Assembly: GCF_004766045.1 (NCBI RefSeq) | Contig: NZ_SPQQ01000008.1 | Coordinates: 85,062 to 149,061, forward strand | DNA: 64,000 bases | Source of the DNA: Desulfosporosinus fructosivorans | GTDB taxonomy: Bacteria > Bacillota > Desulfitobacteriia > Desulfitobacteriales > Desulfitobacteriaceae | Direction of reading: 5' to 3' | Shown: positions 9,901 to 17,403 of the stretch, piece after piece | Numbering within the stretch: position 1 is the first letter of the stretch | Layout of the letters: each line of letters opens with the position of its first letter | Position numbers and translations under genes: made by a program | The notes under the pieces: model-generated | Told to the model about the DNA's origin: nothing | Database searches by the model: none | The model's input: only the letters and a program-made list of their open reading frames with translations

Positions 9901-11801
9901 AAGTAGAGGATTACCGGAGACTGGAAGAGTATTACCAGAATAAAGTCCAGCAAATCCATATTGTTGGAGAATATGCCCGGAAAATGATCAGGAATTATCA
10001 AGAGGCCCTGCAATTTGTGGATGATTATTTTAAGTTGAATTACCTGTCCTTTCTGCATAAATATTTTCCGGGCAGCCGTCAGGAGGAAATCAAACGAAAC
10101 ATTACACCCTCAAAGTTCAAACAACTGTTTGGCGAATTATCACCGACCCAACTAAAAATCATCAATGATAAGGAATCGAAAACCATTGTCGTCGCCGCTG
10201 GACCGGGAAGCGGTAAGACGCGGATTCTGGTGCATAAGTTGGCGTCTCTATTGTTAATGGAAGATGTCAAGCATGAGCAATTGCTGATGGTGACATTTTC
10301 CAGATCGGCTGCTACGGAATTCAAGAAGCGTTTGTTAAAGCTGATCGGCAATCCTGCCCACTTCATCGAGATCAAAACTTTTCATTCCTACTGCTTTGAC
10401 TTATTGGGAAGAGTGGGATCCCTGGAAAAGTCAGGGGAGATCATTCTGGAAACGATTAAGCGGATCAAGAACGGACAAGTTGAACCGGGCAGGATTACGA
10501 AAACGGTCTTGGTCATTGATGAAGCCCAGGACATGGATGCCCATGAATTTGCCTTGGTTAAGGCTTTGATGGAACAGAACGAGGGGATGCGGGTCATTGC
10601 CGTCGGGGATGATGACCAGAATATTTTTGAATTCAGGGGCGCAAGTTCCAAATATATGGAGAACCTGATTACGGAACCAGATGCCGTGATGGTTGAACTG
10701 GTTGAAAACTACAGGAGCAAGCGCAATCTCGTCGATTTTACCAACCAGTTTTTAATGCGCATTCCGAACCGTTTGAAGCACACGCCTATTATGGCTGTCC
10801 AGAGTGACAATGGCAAGCTTAAACGGGTCCGTTATCGAAGCCGTCATTTGATTACTCCATTAGTCCAGGACATCCTCGCGGAAGGGCTTACAGGAAGCAC
10901 CTGTGTTTTGACGAAGAGGAATGAAGAGGCTTTACAGATTGCAGGACTGCTCATCAAGAACGGTAGGCAGGCCAAGCTGATCCAGTCCAATGAAGGGTTT
11001 AGTCTCTATAACCTTTTGGAAATCCGGTATTTTCTGAGCCGCCTTAATTTGGCGGACGATGTCTATATCATCCATGATGAGCTTTGGGAAAATGCCAAAC
11101 GAAAACTGGCAGAGCGGTTTGGCAGCAGCTTGAATTTAGAGAGTTGTCTTAATCTTATCCAAGATTTTGAGGCGGCGAATCCGAAGTATAAATATAAATC
11201 TGACCTAGAGATCTTTATCCGTGAATCTGTGCTGGAAGATTTCATTGGCGAAAATATGGAAACGATCTTTGTTTCGACCATTCACAAGGCCAAAGGCCGG
11301 GAGTTTGACAATGTCTTTCTGATGCTGGACCAATTCAACCCTGGAACGAACGAGGGGAAACGCCAGCTTTATGTTGGGATGACTAGGGCAAAACACAATC
11401 TTACCCTTTACGATAACGGGACCTATCTGGATTCCATTATAGCCGAGGGGATGCAAGTGGTTCTTGATTCCCAAACCTATCTGCCCCCCCAAGAATTGCT
11501 CATGCAATTATCCCATCGGGATGTTCAGTTGGATTTCTTCCTTTACTATCCGCATTTAATTAAAGAGCTGAATAGCGGGGAGTTCCTTGGTTTTGACGAG
11601 AATGGCTGTAATAATTCTAAGGGACAAGCAGTTGTCAAATTCTCCAAACAATTTTTAACACAAATTGCGTCGCTGAGGCATAAGAATTATGTGCCGAAAA
11701 CAGCTAAAATAAGATTCATAGTTTACTGGCAGAAAGAAAACACAGAGCGCGAGGTTAGAATTGTTTTGCCAGAGCTTTACTTTGAGAAAATATTGCCATA
11801 A
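6993..11801 (+). CDS. Exonuclease-RecQ-UvrD triple-fusion DNA helicase
   Basis: The protein has 1602 residues if translation begins at CTG 6993, which sits 7 bases after a perfect AAAGGAGGA (6977-6985). This start is preferred over TTG 7098 because residues 1-35 contain the first exonuclease motif FIDIE (Asp8, Glu10), completed by GHNIFNHD (Asp58) and NDSIKAKD (about 111-118). A RecQ core follows: DYRTYAGEPLQ, PTGGGKS (Lys290), DEAH (388-391), AFGMGVDKKDV and QEAGRAGRD. The C-terminal third is a UvrD/PcrA-like SF1 helicase: AGPGSGKTR (Lys1075), VIDEAQD, GDDDQNIFEFRGA, VENYRSKRN, STIHKAKGREFD and YVGMTRAKHN. It should be a cytoplasmic DNA repair or recombination enzyme, possibly defensive. A broken second copy lies at 12786-13010 and 20346-22185. 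Confidence 0.88.
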   Translation: MKPIVFIDIEIEPKSGKILDIGGVKGVGSSFHSNSLVDFAKFLYGSEYVCGHNIFNHDLKYIRNALIYAGLEDANIIDTLFLSPLLFPAKPYHKLLKDDKLQTEDTNNPLNDSIKAKDLFFDEIAAFQQADADLKQIYYQLLRDQKEFFSFFHFLGYQADHINLEKVIREKFHSQICKNSDLAKIIVDYPIELSYCLALINTDNRYSITPPWVLKNYPAVERIMFLLRSSPCLTGCGYCDQALDVHQGLKRFFGFADYRTYAGEPLQKKAVQAAVDNKSLLAIFPTGGGKSITFQVPALMSGINTKGLTVVISPLQSLMKDQVDNLEKLNITDGVTINGLLDPIERAKALERVENGSASILYISPESLRSKTIERLLLGRNVVRFVIDEAHCFSSWGQDFRVDYLYIGDFIKSFQEKKSLLEGIPVSCFTATAKQKVIEDIRDYFKEKLSLELEVFSSNASRTNLHYEVFEKHDEEEKYNTLRNMIEEKNCPTIIYVSRTRKAEVLAQRLTQDGYQARAYHGQMDKQEKTENQDLFMRGEIQIMVATSAFGMGVDKKDVGLVIHYDISDSLENYIQEAGRAGRDETISAACFVLFNDDDLSKHFVMLNQTKLSIQEIQQVWKAVKDITKTRAKASQSTLEIARKAGWDDSIMDIGTRVTTAIAALENAGYLKRGQNSPRLYANSILAKNAEEAVQKIYSSSRFSDKQKEQASRIIKKLISSKSKGRSGDEVAEARIDYISDHLGIVKEEVIQIVSLLRDEKILADSQDLNAFIKKKDSKKNSLSILKTYGQIEKFLLTIISDEEKIIHLKELNEQAEASACEDVSPNKIKTILNLWAIKNWIRRQTTPHSKNHLAVLTLFDTETLTAKLEKRNDIAQFILAELYDLSKADSGTEESSQEEVPVAFSVLELKDKYSKRSTLFRSSATTEEIEDALFHLSRIEALKIEGGFMVVYNALTIERLEKDNKKRYKVEDYRRLEEYYQNKVQQIHIVGEYARKMIRNYQEALQFVDDYFKLNYLSFLHKYFPGSRQEEIKRNITPSKFKQLFGELSPTQLKIINDKESKTIVVAAGPGSGKTRILVHKLASLLLMEDVKHEQLLMVTFSRSAATEFKKRLLKLIGNPAHFIEIKTFHSYCFDLLGRVGSLEKSGEIILETIKRIKNGQVEPGRITKTVLVIDEAQDMDAHEFALVKALMEQNEGMRVIAVGDDDQNIFEFRGASSKYMENLITEPDAVMVELVENYRSKRNLVDFTNQFLMRIPNRLKHTPIMAVQSDNGKLKRVRYRSRHLITPLVQDILAEGLTGSTCVLTKRNEEALQIAGLLIKNGRQAKLIQSNEGFSLYNLLEIRYFLSRLNLADDVYIIHDELWENAKRKLAERFGSSLNLESCLNLIQDFEAANPKYKYKSDLEIFIRESVLEDFIGENMETIFVSTIHKAKGREFDNVFLMLDQFNPGTNEGKRQLYVGMTRAKHNLTLYDNGTYLDSIIAEGMQVVLDSQTYLPPQELLMQLSHRDVQLDFFLYYPHLIKELNSGEFLGFDENGCNNSKGQAVVKFSKQFLTQIASLRHKNYVPKTAKIRFIVYWQKENTEREVRIVLPELYFEKILP

Positions 11802-11838
11802 TCGTTTTTGCTGTCATTGATTATGGCAGTTTTATCTA
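11794..11838 (+). terminator. Probable intrinsic terminator of the fusion helicase gene
   Basis: The 10-bp inverted repeat TGCCATAATC (11794-11803) / GATTATGGCA (11819-11828) overlaps the stop codon and is followed by GTTTTATCT. The T run is short, so efficiency is uncertain. Confidence 0.5.
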
Positions 11839-11937
11839 TGGCTCAGCGTCTACTTTACAAATTGATTAGTAGCGTATACTTCCATTTTAGAATGGATTTC
11901 ATATCTTTGAAAAGAGTAATGGTTCTAGTTCTATATA

Positions 11938-12252
11938 GTACTACGGCCAGTCTATCATCGTAAAGAAGAACGGATACGAGCGCATGTCCTACTGTGTTGG
12001 TTATCCCCTCTCCTCGTTAGAATCGCAGAGGTTAACACTAAGGAAACTTGGCCCCAATTACGCTCGGAACTGGAAGGTATGCATCTGATTGAATACGAAT
12101 CGACAGATGGTAAGGTCTATCAAAGAACAGAGATAACCGAAGGTCAAAAGAGAATTCTTTTTTTGCTTAAAATCTCGGAACCCGCCAAAATACTGGATAT
12201 TAACCTTTTTAGGGGGTCAAAACGTAGACAAACTAGTAAAGAAACTATATAA
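11938..12252 (+). pseudogene. IS1634-family transposase remnant (C-terminal end)
   Basis: This frame, starting right after an in-frame stop at 11935-11937, translates as LRPVYHRKEERIRAH followed by a hydrophobic helix, then ETWPQLRSELEGMHL and a C-terminal QRTEITEGQKRILFLL block. It matches the C-terminal portion of IS1634-type (IS4-like DDE) transposases, which are about 550 residues long. Only about 104 residues remain and there is no start codon or catalytic core, so it is a decayed fragment. It marks past insertion between the intact helicase gene and its broken copy. Confidence 0.72.
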
Positions 12253-12267
12253 GGGAGGTTTTGATTT

Positions 12268-12495
12268 TTGTCTAAATTTGAATTTTTAACGTATTTAATT
12301 TTTTCATGGTTACCTATTATCACAATTGTTACGGGGGCAATTTTAATGATAGCGGGTGCTGTTTTAAAACATAAAGGGCTTGCATATAAAAAATTGTTTA
12401 CAGCAGGAATTATATTTCTAGCCATTTTCCTTTTATGTTTAGTTGCACTTGGGGTTATGGGGCTAATTGGTGTGGATCCAGGAAGGTTTGATTGA
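12268..12495 (+). CDS. Small two-helix membrane protein, 75 aa
   Basis: TTG start at 12268, ten bases after AAGGGAGG (12250-12257). Two hydrophobic segments are clear: about residues 8-32 (YLIFSWLPIITIVTGAILMI) and 43-66 (LFTAGIIFLAIFLLCLVAL), separated by a basic loop (KHKGLAYKK). A topology with the loop inside fits the positive-inside rule. The family is not recognised. It sits just after a transposase remnant and before a long hairpin, in a low-density accessory strip, so its functional status is uncertain, but the ribosome site and helices argue that it is real. Confidence 0.5.
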   Translation: MSKFEFLTYLIFSWLPIITIVTGAILMIAGAVLKHKGLAYKKLFTAGIIFLAIFLLCLVALGVMGLIGVDPGRFD

Positions 12496-12508
12496 TTTTC
12501 ATATACGG

Positions 12509-12565
12509 ACAAGGTTAAAGCCTCGTGTCGTAGTTTTTATCCTACGCAGGAGGCTTTAACCTTGT
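12509..12565. repeat. Long perfect inverted repeat (hairpin)
   Basis: Arms ACAAGGTTAAAGCCTC (12509-12524) and GAGGCTTTAACCTTGT (12550-12565) are perfectly complementary over 16 bp, with a further inner pairing CGTAG/CTACG around a T-rich loop. No T run follows on either strand, so it is not a typical terminator; it could be a non-canonical terminator of the small membrane protein gene or the remains of a mobile-element end. The next 220 bases (to 12785) carry no gene I can name. Confidence 0.6.
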
Positions 12566-12785
12566 CGGAAGTCCTCACAGATACGATCATAGTTGATTCG
12601 TCTTGAACCGTTTCCCAATCTTCGCTGAAGCTTTTCGAGAAACGTTCATAGCTTTCGAAGAGACAAGAAGATCGTAATTCTTTGCAAATCCAGTAAGTCT
12701 CCTTCCAATACAATTGCCTAGGCTGAATCGGTCTGGTCAGTAAAAGGTGGTCGTCTGAGGTTTGTCAGTGAGAAGATTGAAGGTA

Positions 12786-13010
12786 TTTAAAGGAGGGAAA
12801 AGTGGAAAAATACTTGATATCGGCGGTATCAAGGGCGTTGGCAGTTCATTTCACTCCAATTCTATGGTTGACTTCGCCAAGTTTCTCTATGGGTCGGAAT
12901 ATGTTTGCGGTCACAATATCCTCAATCATGATTTGAAATACATTCGCAAGGCCCTCATTTATGCTGGCCTTGCGAATGTATTTCAAATCATTGATACCTT
13001 TTTGTCTTAG
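12786..13010 (+). pseudogene. 5' fragment of a second exonuclease-RecQ-UvrD gene
   Basis: This is a near copy of 6974-7240. It begins with the shared TTTAAAGGAGG ribosome site (12786-12796), then lacks 46 bp that in the intact gene hold the start codon and the FIDIE exonuclease motif, and resumes at GAAAAGTGG. The encoded KILDIGGIKGVGSSFHSNS and SEYVCGHNILNHDLKYIR match the intact protein with few changes. It ends in LANVFQIIDTFLS and a stop, because a short tract was rewritten into an inverted copy (see 12928-12991). The downstream half of the copy resumes only at 20346. Confidence 0.9.
12928..12991. repeat. Perfect 26-bp palindrome arms inside the broken gene copy
   Basis: Left arm 12928-12953 and right arm 12966-12991 are exact reverse complements over 26 bp with a 12-base loop (CTCATTTATGCT). 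In the intact homologue (about 7158-7221) the left arm is nearly the same but the right-hand sequence is GGCCTTGAGGATGCAAATAT, only partly complementary. The right arm has therefore been replaced by an inverted copy of the left arm, the signature of a template-switch event at a quasi-palindrome. Confidence 0.92.
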
Positions 13011-13043
13011 GCCACTTGAATTAATCGCAGGTGGCCATTTTGT
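13010..13043 (+). terminator. Possible intrinsic terminator
   Basis: Hairpin GGCCACTTG (13010-13018) / CAGGTGGCC (13028-13036), nine pairs with one G-T, followed by ATTTTGT. It lies right after the broken helicase fragment and upstream of the aldo/keto reductase promoter. Confidence 0.45.
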
Positions 13044-13069
13044 ATGATATTAGGGAAATAAATTAATTC

Positions 13070-13100
13070 TTGACCTTGAGTCAACTCTAAGATGTATAAT
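13070..13100 (+). promoter_or_regulatory. MerR-type promoter for the aldo/keto reductase gene
   Basis: TTGACC (13070-13075) and TATAAT (13095-13100) are separated by 19 bp instead of 17. The spacer holds an interrupted dyad CCTTGAGT / ACTCTAAG. An overlong spacer with a central dyad is the classic layout of promoters activated by MerR-family regulators, which untwist the DNA. No merR gene is visible in the window, so the regulator would act from elsewhere or have been lost. The leader to ATG 13262 would be about 155 bases. Confidence 0.7.
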
Positions 13101-13261
13101 CGAAATATCTTACTAGGAGTTTTTAAATTTTGGCTGTGGAGATATACTAAGAGGAAAAATGCCATGATTTGCATAGCAGGTCTTGCGTACTTGGTCAGGA
13201 TATGCGGCAGATAAATTTTCTAAATCGAGTAAGCGGAATAAAATGGAAAGAAGTTGAAACA

Positions 13262-14386
13262 ATGGAATACGTACAATATGGGGAAACAGGGATGAAAGTA
13301 TCTAGATTTGGACTTGGGTGCATGCGGTTTCCTTCGGATGAGAAAGAAGCTATTGATATGGTACGTTACGCTATCGATCATGGCGTGAATTACCTTGATA
13401 CCGCATTTATTTACAAAAATAGCGAGATCATAACAGGAAAAGCTTTAAAAGATGGCTATAGAAATAAAATTTATTTAGCGACGAAAAGTCCTATTTGGAA
13501 TATCGAAAAATATCAAGATTTCGAAAAGTATCTGGATGAAGAATTAATACGACTTGGAACAGACCATATTGACGTGTATCTTCTGCATAATATGAATCAT
13601 GGACATTGGGAGAAGGTCAAGAAATTTGATGGTCTGACTTTCTTAGATAAAATGATTGAAAAGGGGAAAATAGCTCATAAAGCTTTTTCTATTCACAATA
13701 CCTTAGAGGCCTTTAAAGAAATTGTGGACAGCTATGAATGGGAGATGGCTCAAATTCAGCTTAATATTCTAGATGTGAAACAACAAGTGGGCCTCGAAGG
13801 CCTGCTATATGCGGCAAATAAAGGCTTAGCGACAGTTGTAATGGAACCCCTAAGAGGGGGTTATATCCTCAATACTGTGCCCAAGGAGGTAGAGGATTTA
13901 ATTAATCAATATCCGGAAAAGCGTTCTTTAGTAGAATGGTGTTTTAGGTGGCTTTACAACATGCCAGAAGTATCCGTAATTTTGAGCGGTACAAGCACTC
14001 TAGAGCAACTAAAAGATAATCTGAAAATTTTTGAAGATGCAGCAGCAAATGTTATGTCAGAAGAGGACTTGCATTTGATTGAAATGATACGTGAGGCTTA
14101 TGAAGCCAAAAAGAGCATTGGCTGTACCGGCTGTAGATACTGTATGCCCTGTCCACAGGGTGTAGCAATTCCTGATATATTTAAGCTATATAACAGCCAA
14201 CAGCTTATGAAATCACATGTAATAGACGCAGTTGTATATCAAAGCAATTTGGTACCAACCGGTACCGGTGGGGATCAATGTGTGTCTTGTGGAATTTGTA
14301 CAGAAAATTGCCCACAGACTTTAGAAATTCCGGAATTATTGAAAAGAGTTCATACGGAATTAATGAACACTACTCGTGCACTATAA
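13262..14386 (+). CDS. Aldo/keto reductase with C-terminal ferredoxin-like domain
   Basis: 374 residues from ATG 13262; the frame is open upstream to 13169, but the family N-terminus (MEYVQYGETGMKVSRFGLG) begins here. The TIM-barrel reductase domain shows the catalytic tetrad context: DTAFIY (Asp, Tyr), ATKSP (Lys) and YLLHNMNHGHW (His). NADPH-side motifs include ILSGTSTLEQL. The C-terminal 90 residues carry two Cys clusters, CTGCRYCMPCPQG and CVSCGICTENCPQ, predicted to bind [4Fe-4S] clusters, as in the common anaerobe subfamily. It is a soluble oxidoreductase; the substrate is unknown. The MerR-type promoter upstream suggests induction by a small molecule or redox stress. It lies between the two halves of the broken helicase copy. 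Confidence 0.88.
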   Translation: MEYVQYGETGMKVSRFGLGCMRFPSDEKEAIDMVRYAIDHGVNYLDTAFIYKNSEIITGKALKDGYRNKIYLATKSPIWNIEKYQDFEKYLDEELIRLGTDHIDVYLLHNMNHGHWEKVKKFDGLTFLDKMIEKGKIAHKAFSIHNTLEAFKEIVDSYEWEMAQIQLNILDVKQQVGLEGLLYAANKGLATVVMEPLRGGYILNTVPKEVEDLINQYPEKRSLVEWCFRWLYNMPEVSVILSGTSTLEQLKDNLKIFEDAAANVMSEEDLHLIEMIREAYEAKKSIGCTGCRYCMPCPQGVAIPDIFKLYNSQQLMKSHVIDAVVYQSNLVPTGTGGDQCVSCGICTENCPQTLEIPELLKRVHTELMNTTRAL

Positions 14387-14618
14387 TTCCCTTGGCCTGG
14401 AATTATGGAAGAGGGGGGAGTATATAAAGTACCTATAGTTGATTTTATTGCCATTCATGGGGAGTTTAGCGATACGACTATACAAAGATTAATTTATTGA
14501 ATTATAAAGAGAATTAGCGCTTAAACTTTATAGATCTGAGGCTCTGCGATTGAACTTAGCAATCCAGGTCAAGAATTATTGCTCCTTTTGATTTATGCTG
14601 TTACAAAGGGGTGAGAAA

Positions 14619-15524
14619 ATGAATCAGGTTGAAACAGTAATGGCAGTTCAGAAAATGCAGGATTATATTGATGCCCATATATATGAAAAAATCACACTTA
14701 AGCAACTCTCAAATGCGGCTGGATATTCTTCATGGTACTCGGCGAGAATTTTTAAAGAGATAACGGGAAGAACGTCCTTTGATTATATTCGTGCTTCAAG
14801 ATTAACCAGAGCAGCACTTGTTCTTCGTGATGAGGAACGAAAAATAATAGATGTTGCCTTGGATTTTGTATTTGACTCTCACGAAGGCTTCACTCGTGCT
14901 TTTTCAAAAGAGTTTGGCTTACCCCCCAAACGATATAGTCTAAACACTCCGCCTATCCAACTTTTCATGCCTGCAAGAGTTTTCGATACCTTCCGAGCAT
15001 TTCATAAAGGAGGAATGAAGATGAGTGAGAAAAAAGCAACCAAAACAGTCTTTGTGCAAATTATAGAACGTCCTGCCAGAAAGGTGCTTCTAAAGCGAGG
15101 ATTTAAAGCAACAGAGTATTTTGCATACTGCGAAGAAGTCGGCTGTGATGTGTGGTCTATGCTTTCCAGTGTTAAAGAAGCAATGTATGAACCCATTGGA
15201 ATGTGGTTGCCGGAAGACCTGATAAAAAATGGTACTTCCCAATATGTGCAGGGTGTGGAGTTGCCGCTTGATTACAATAATGCTGTCCCTGATGGATATG
15301 ATCTGATCGAGTTGCCACCTTGCAAGATGATGGTTTTTCAAGGAGAACCTTATAACGACGATGACTTTATGGAGGCTATCGGCGAAATTTGGAAGCACAT
15401 TGAGAAATTCAACCCCAATATTTACGGATATAAATGGGCACCTGAAACAGCACCGAGATTTCAACTTGCTCCGTTGGGGTATAGAGGGTATATTGAGGCG
15501 CGTCCTGTTGATACAGTGAATTAA
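14619..15524 (+). CDS. AraC-family regulator with GyrI-like effector-binding domain
   Basis: 301 residues. ATG 14619 is chosen because AGGGGTG (14607-14613) precedes it, rather than the upstream in-frame ATG at 14595. Residues about 8-105 are a double helix-turn-helix AraC domain (KITLKQLSNAAGYSSWYSARIF, then AALVLRDEERKIIDVALDFVF and EGFTRAFSKEFGLPPKRY). The rest is a GyrI/Rob-like small-molecule-binding domain (IIERPARKVLLKRG to EARPVD). This arrangement is typical of regulators sensing lipophilic cations or drugs. It lies downstream of the aldo/keto reductase with a gap of about 230 bases, so it is probably a separate unit. Its target is not evident. Confidence 0.88.
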   Translation: MNQVETVMAVQKMQDYIDAHIYEKITLKQLSNAAGYSSWYSARIFKEITGRTSFDYIRASRLTRAALVLRDEERKIIDVALDFVFDSHEGFTRAFSKEFGLPPKRYSLNTPPIQLFMPARVFDTFRAFHKGGMKMSEKKATKTVFVQIIERPARKVLLKRGFKATEYFAYCEEVGCDVWSMLSSVKEAMYEPIGMWLPEDLIKNGTSQYVQGVELPLDYNNAVPDGYDLIELPPCKMMVFQGEPYNDDDFMEAIGEIWKHIEKFNPNIYGYKWAPETAPRFQLAPLGYRGYIEARPVDTVN

Positions 15525-15551
15525 CGTCATAAGATGAGCATTTAACGTTAT

Positions 15552-15602
15552 ATGAGAAAGCATCCTTTGTATGCCTAAGTGGCCACAAGGATGCTTTCTC
15601 AT
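15552..15602 (+). terminator. Hairpin downstream of the AraC gene, possible terminator
   Basis: ATGAGAAAGCATCCTT (15552-15567) and AAGGATGCTTTCTCAT (15587-15602) form a perfect 16-bp stem with a 19-base loop. Only GGGTCTTT follows, so it is at best a non-canonical terminator of the AraC gene. Confidence 0.5.
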
Positions 15603-15742
15603 GGGTCTTTAAGTAATAGTTTCCAGTAGCTTTATGGGCCTATAAATACGGGTAACTTCCCTTGTTATAAATCTCGGTACGATGATTGCTGGGGTAAAAG
15701 TCCAGACCGGTAACTGCTTTGCCCAGGAGTACTTTTGCAGCC

Positions 15743-16102
15743 TTAAAGATTAGTCTTCAGAGGCTCAGATGAAAAACGCACACGCATAAGCTTGGGTTTC
15801 CTCGCCTTGCTCCCAAAGATAGGGATGCTCACCCAGACGCTCCTGCACCTCTGGTTCCGTTCAGCAACTTCCAGCAAACTAACCCCCAACAAATCCACGT
15901 CGATCACAACCTGTTGTTGATCAATTGGTAATAGCCGGAGAACCCGAGCCAGCTCACACCGCATCACGACCAACTCATCCACTGCAACCCCTATTTGCTG
16001 TAGAATCTCTAGATCGAAGCCTTCTGTATCCCGTTGTTTGAGCCGGAGAATCATGTAGACCTCGTTCGTAACAATTCGCCGCCACCAAGCAGAAAATGAC
16101 AT
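15743..16102 (-). pseudogene. Degenerate sigma-70-like (region 4) fragment, tentative
   Basis: A 119-residue frame on the minus strand. The segment LARVLRLLPIDQQQVVIDVD then GVSLLEVAERN resembles the region 4 pattern of sigma-70-like factors (polymerisation helix, QREVI, EGLSYEEIAE). The rest (SIPIFGSKARKPKLMRVRFSS) is not recognisable and no ribosome site was found, so this looks like a truncated or frame-damaged remnant. It could also be a chance frame; confidence is low. Confidence 0.3.
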
Positions 16103-16412
16103 TGTAACAGAGAACGGAGAAACGCTGATCCGCTACACAACAGAAGGCAAAGCGCCGTACCATCAGTGTAGGTCGTTTTACATAAAAGATGCCTCAGGGG
16201 AAACCGTGACAGCCAAAAACTATGATATTCGAAGGGATGCGGCGCACCCGAACGAGTTTACGCAGGTATACCCGCTTCTTGACTTGAGCAAAGGATATTA
16301 TGCCAGCACAAGTAAGTATCAAGACTTTACAGGAGCAACTGGACGCTGCCAAGAATGGCGACGCCTCAGCCGCAAAATCGCCGTCCTGCAAAAGGATATT
16401 AAAGCCGCTTAG
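16083..16412 (+). pseudogene. Decayed coding fragment of unknown family
   Basis: An open frame without a start codon reads ENDIVTENGETLIRYTTEG, then SFYIKDASGETVTAKNYDIR and a short C-terminal helix, ending at a TAG near 16410. Codon use is protein-like (regular hydrophobic/polar alternation), unlike the surrounding sequence, so it is probably the C-terminal end of a lost gene. I do not recognise the family. From here to 17400 there is no intact gene. Confidence 0.35.
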
Positions 16413-16691
16413 ATCAAACTCTCGGCCAACAAAGTCGTCTTTCTCTTCAACAGTCAGGCAGTTTTCGCGAATTAATTGAGTCGAAACAGAGGTTGCTTGT
16501 CACAGGTGAGGGCTTGAACACATAGGTTATGAGTGAGGTTGTTCAAATTCACCAGCATCTTTGACTTAGGCTGCAGGAGAAAGTGAGGTAAGTGAGTTGA
16601 GTATTCCATTAAAAGAAAAGGTCGTAAAAGAATTAGAAGACTATCTATAAACTGACCTCTACCAAGTTCCAAGGAGACTGATATTGTTTAA

Positions 16692-17030
16692 CGGTATATT
16701 CGAATATGTAAAGTTACTACTCAGGGTCATCGAGAATACGGGACGTTCTACGAATATCTTATTCCAACGCTGCCACAAAAGAGCGTTTGGAGCGGCTTGG
16801 AATTAGCTACAAAACTACTTGGTGGTGTACCATCCGAGATTCCACGTCCATTACAGTATGATGATGAACCTGCCACGATAGCGGCGCTTGACGGTTTCGC
16901 CATAGAAAACGGCTTTATCATAGATATTGACGACACCCGCCGTCATCACGAGATATACATTTCCGACCCCCGCAAGATAGCGCCGGGGAAATTGAAAACA
17001 GTGCTTCGGCATCCGATACGCAGTGCATGA
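16692..17030 (+). pseudogene. GyrI-like domain protein fragment
   Basis: The frame is open from 16692 after a stop. Its C-terminal half reads YDDEPATIAALDGFAIENGF, then RRHHEIYISDPRKIAPGKLK and TVLRHPIR. This matches the C-terminal half of GyrI-like small-molecule-binding proteins, whose usual form is YDDEPATI..., HHEIYLSDPRK and LKTVLRHP. Intact relatives have about 200 residues; the N-terminal domain is missing and the upstream sequence (GTFYEYLIPTLPQ) does not fit, so this is a remnant or fusion. Confidence 0.6.
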
Positions 17031-17067
17031 TGTTATTGGATACATGAGGGGTATCCGCATGAGGGGA

Positions 17068-17391
17068 GAGGGAAGTCAGATGAAAGGGATGAAAAAAAAC
17101 CTGGGGGTATTGGCTTGCGGAGGCCTAGGCCCTGCTCAAGTATGTAGAATGGGGCAGTGGCTGGAGGAGTCGGTTGATTTCTCCCAGAGCAGGGCAAATA
17201 AACTGATGCGTATCTTCAAAGAGTACGGAACCGGACAGCCTACCTCCTCAAATTCGGATTCGAATCCGAATTTAAACTACAGCCAGGCGGTGCTTCTTTT
17301 AGGTATCCAAAGGAGGAACGGGCGCAATTCATCATCGATATGGATGCAGTCTTTCGATATAGACTCTTCCCCAGAAAACGACTTCTTATAA
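17068..17391 (+). pseudogene. DUF3102-like fragment with frameshift
   Basis: GQWLEESVDFSQSRANKLMR, then IFKEYG, a serine/asparagine linker and NYSQAVLLLGI match the DUF3102 domain found in phage and integrative elements (pattern W.WLEENV.FSQ.TANNLMRIYEEYG...LSYTQALALLGI). Near 17303 the expected continuation PKEERAQFIIDMDAV is in another frame, so a frameshift has occurred. No plausible start or full-length domain remains. It indicates that a phage or conjugative element once occupied this strip. Confidence 0.62.
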
Positions 17392-17403
17392 CGCCTTGTG
17401 AAA

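Noticed and set aside
16472-16672. Minus-strand 66-residue frame
   Set aside because: No start signal, no family resemblance, in a decayed region; probably chance.
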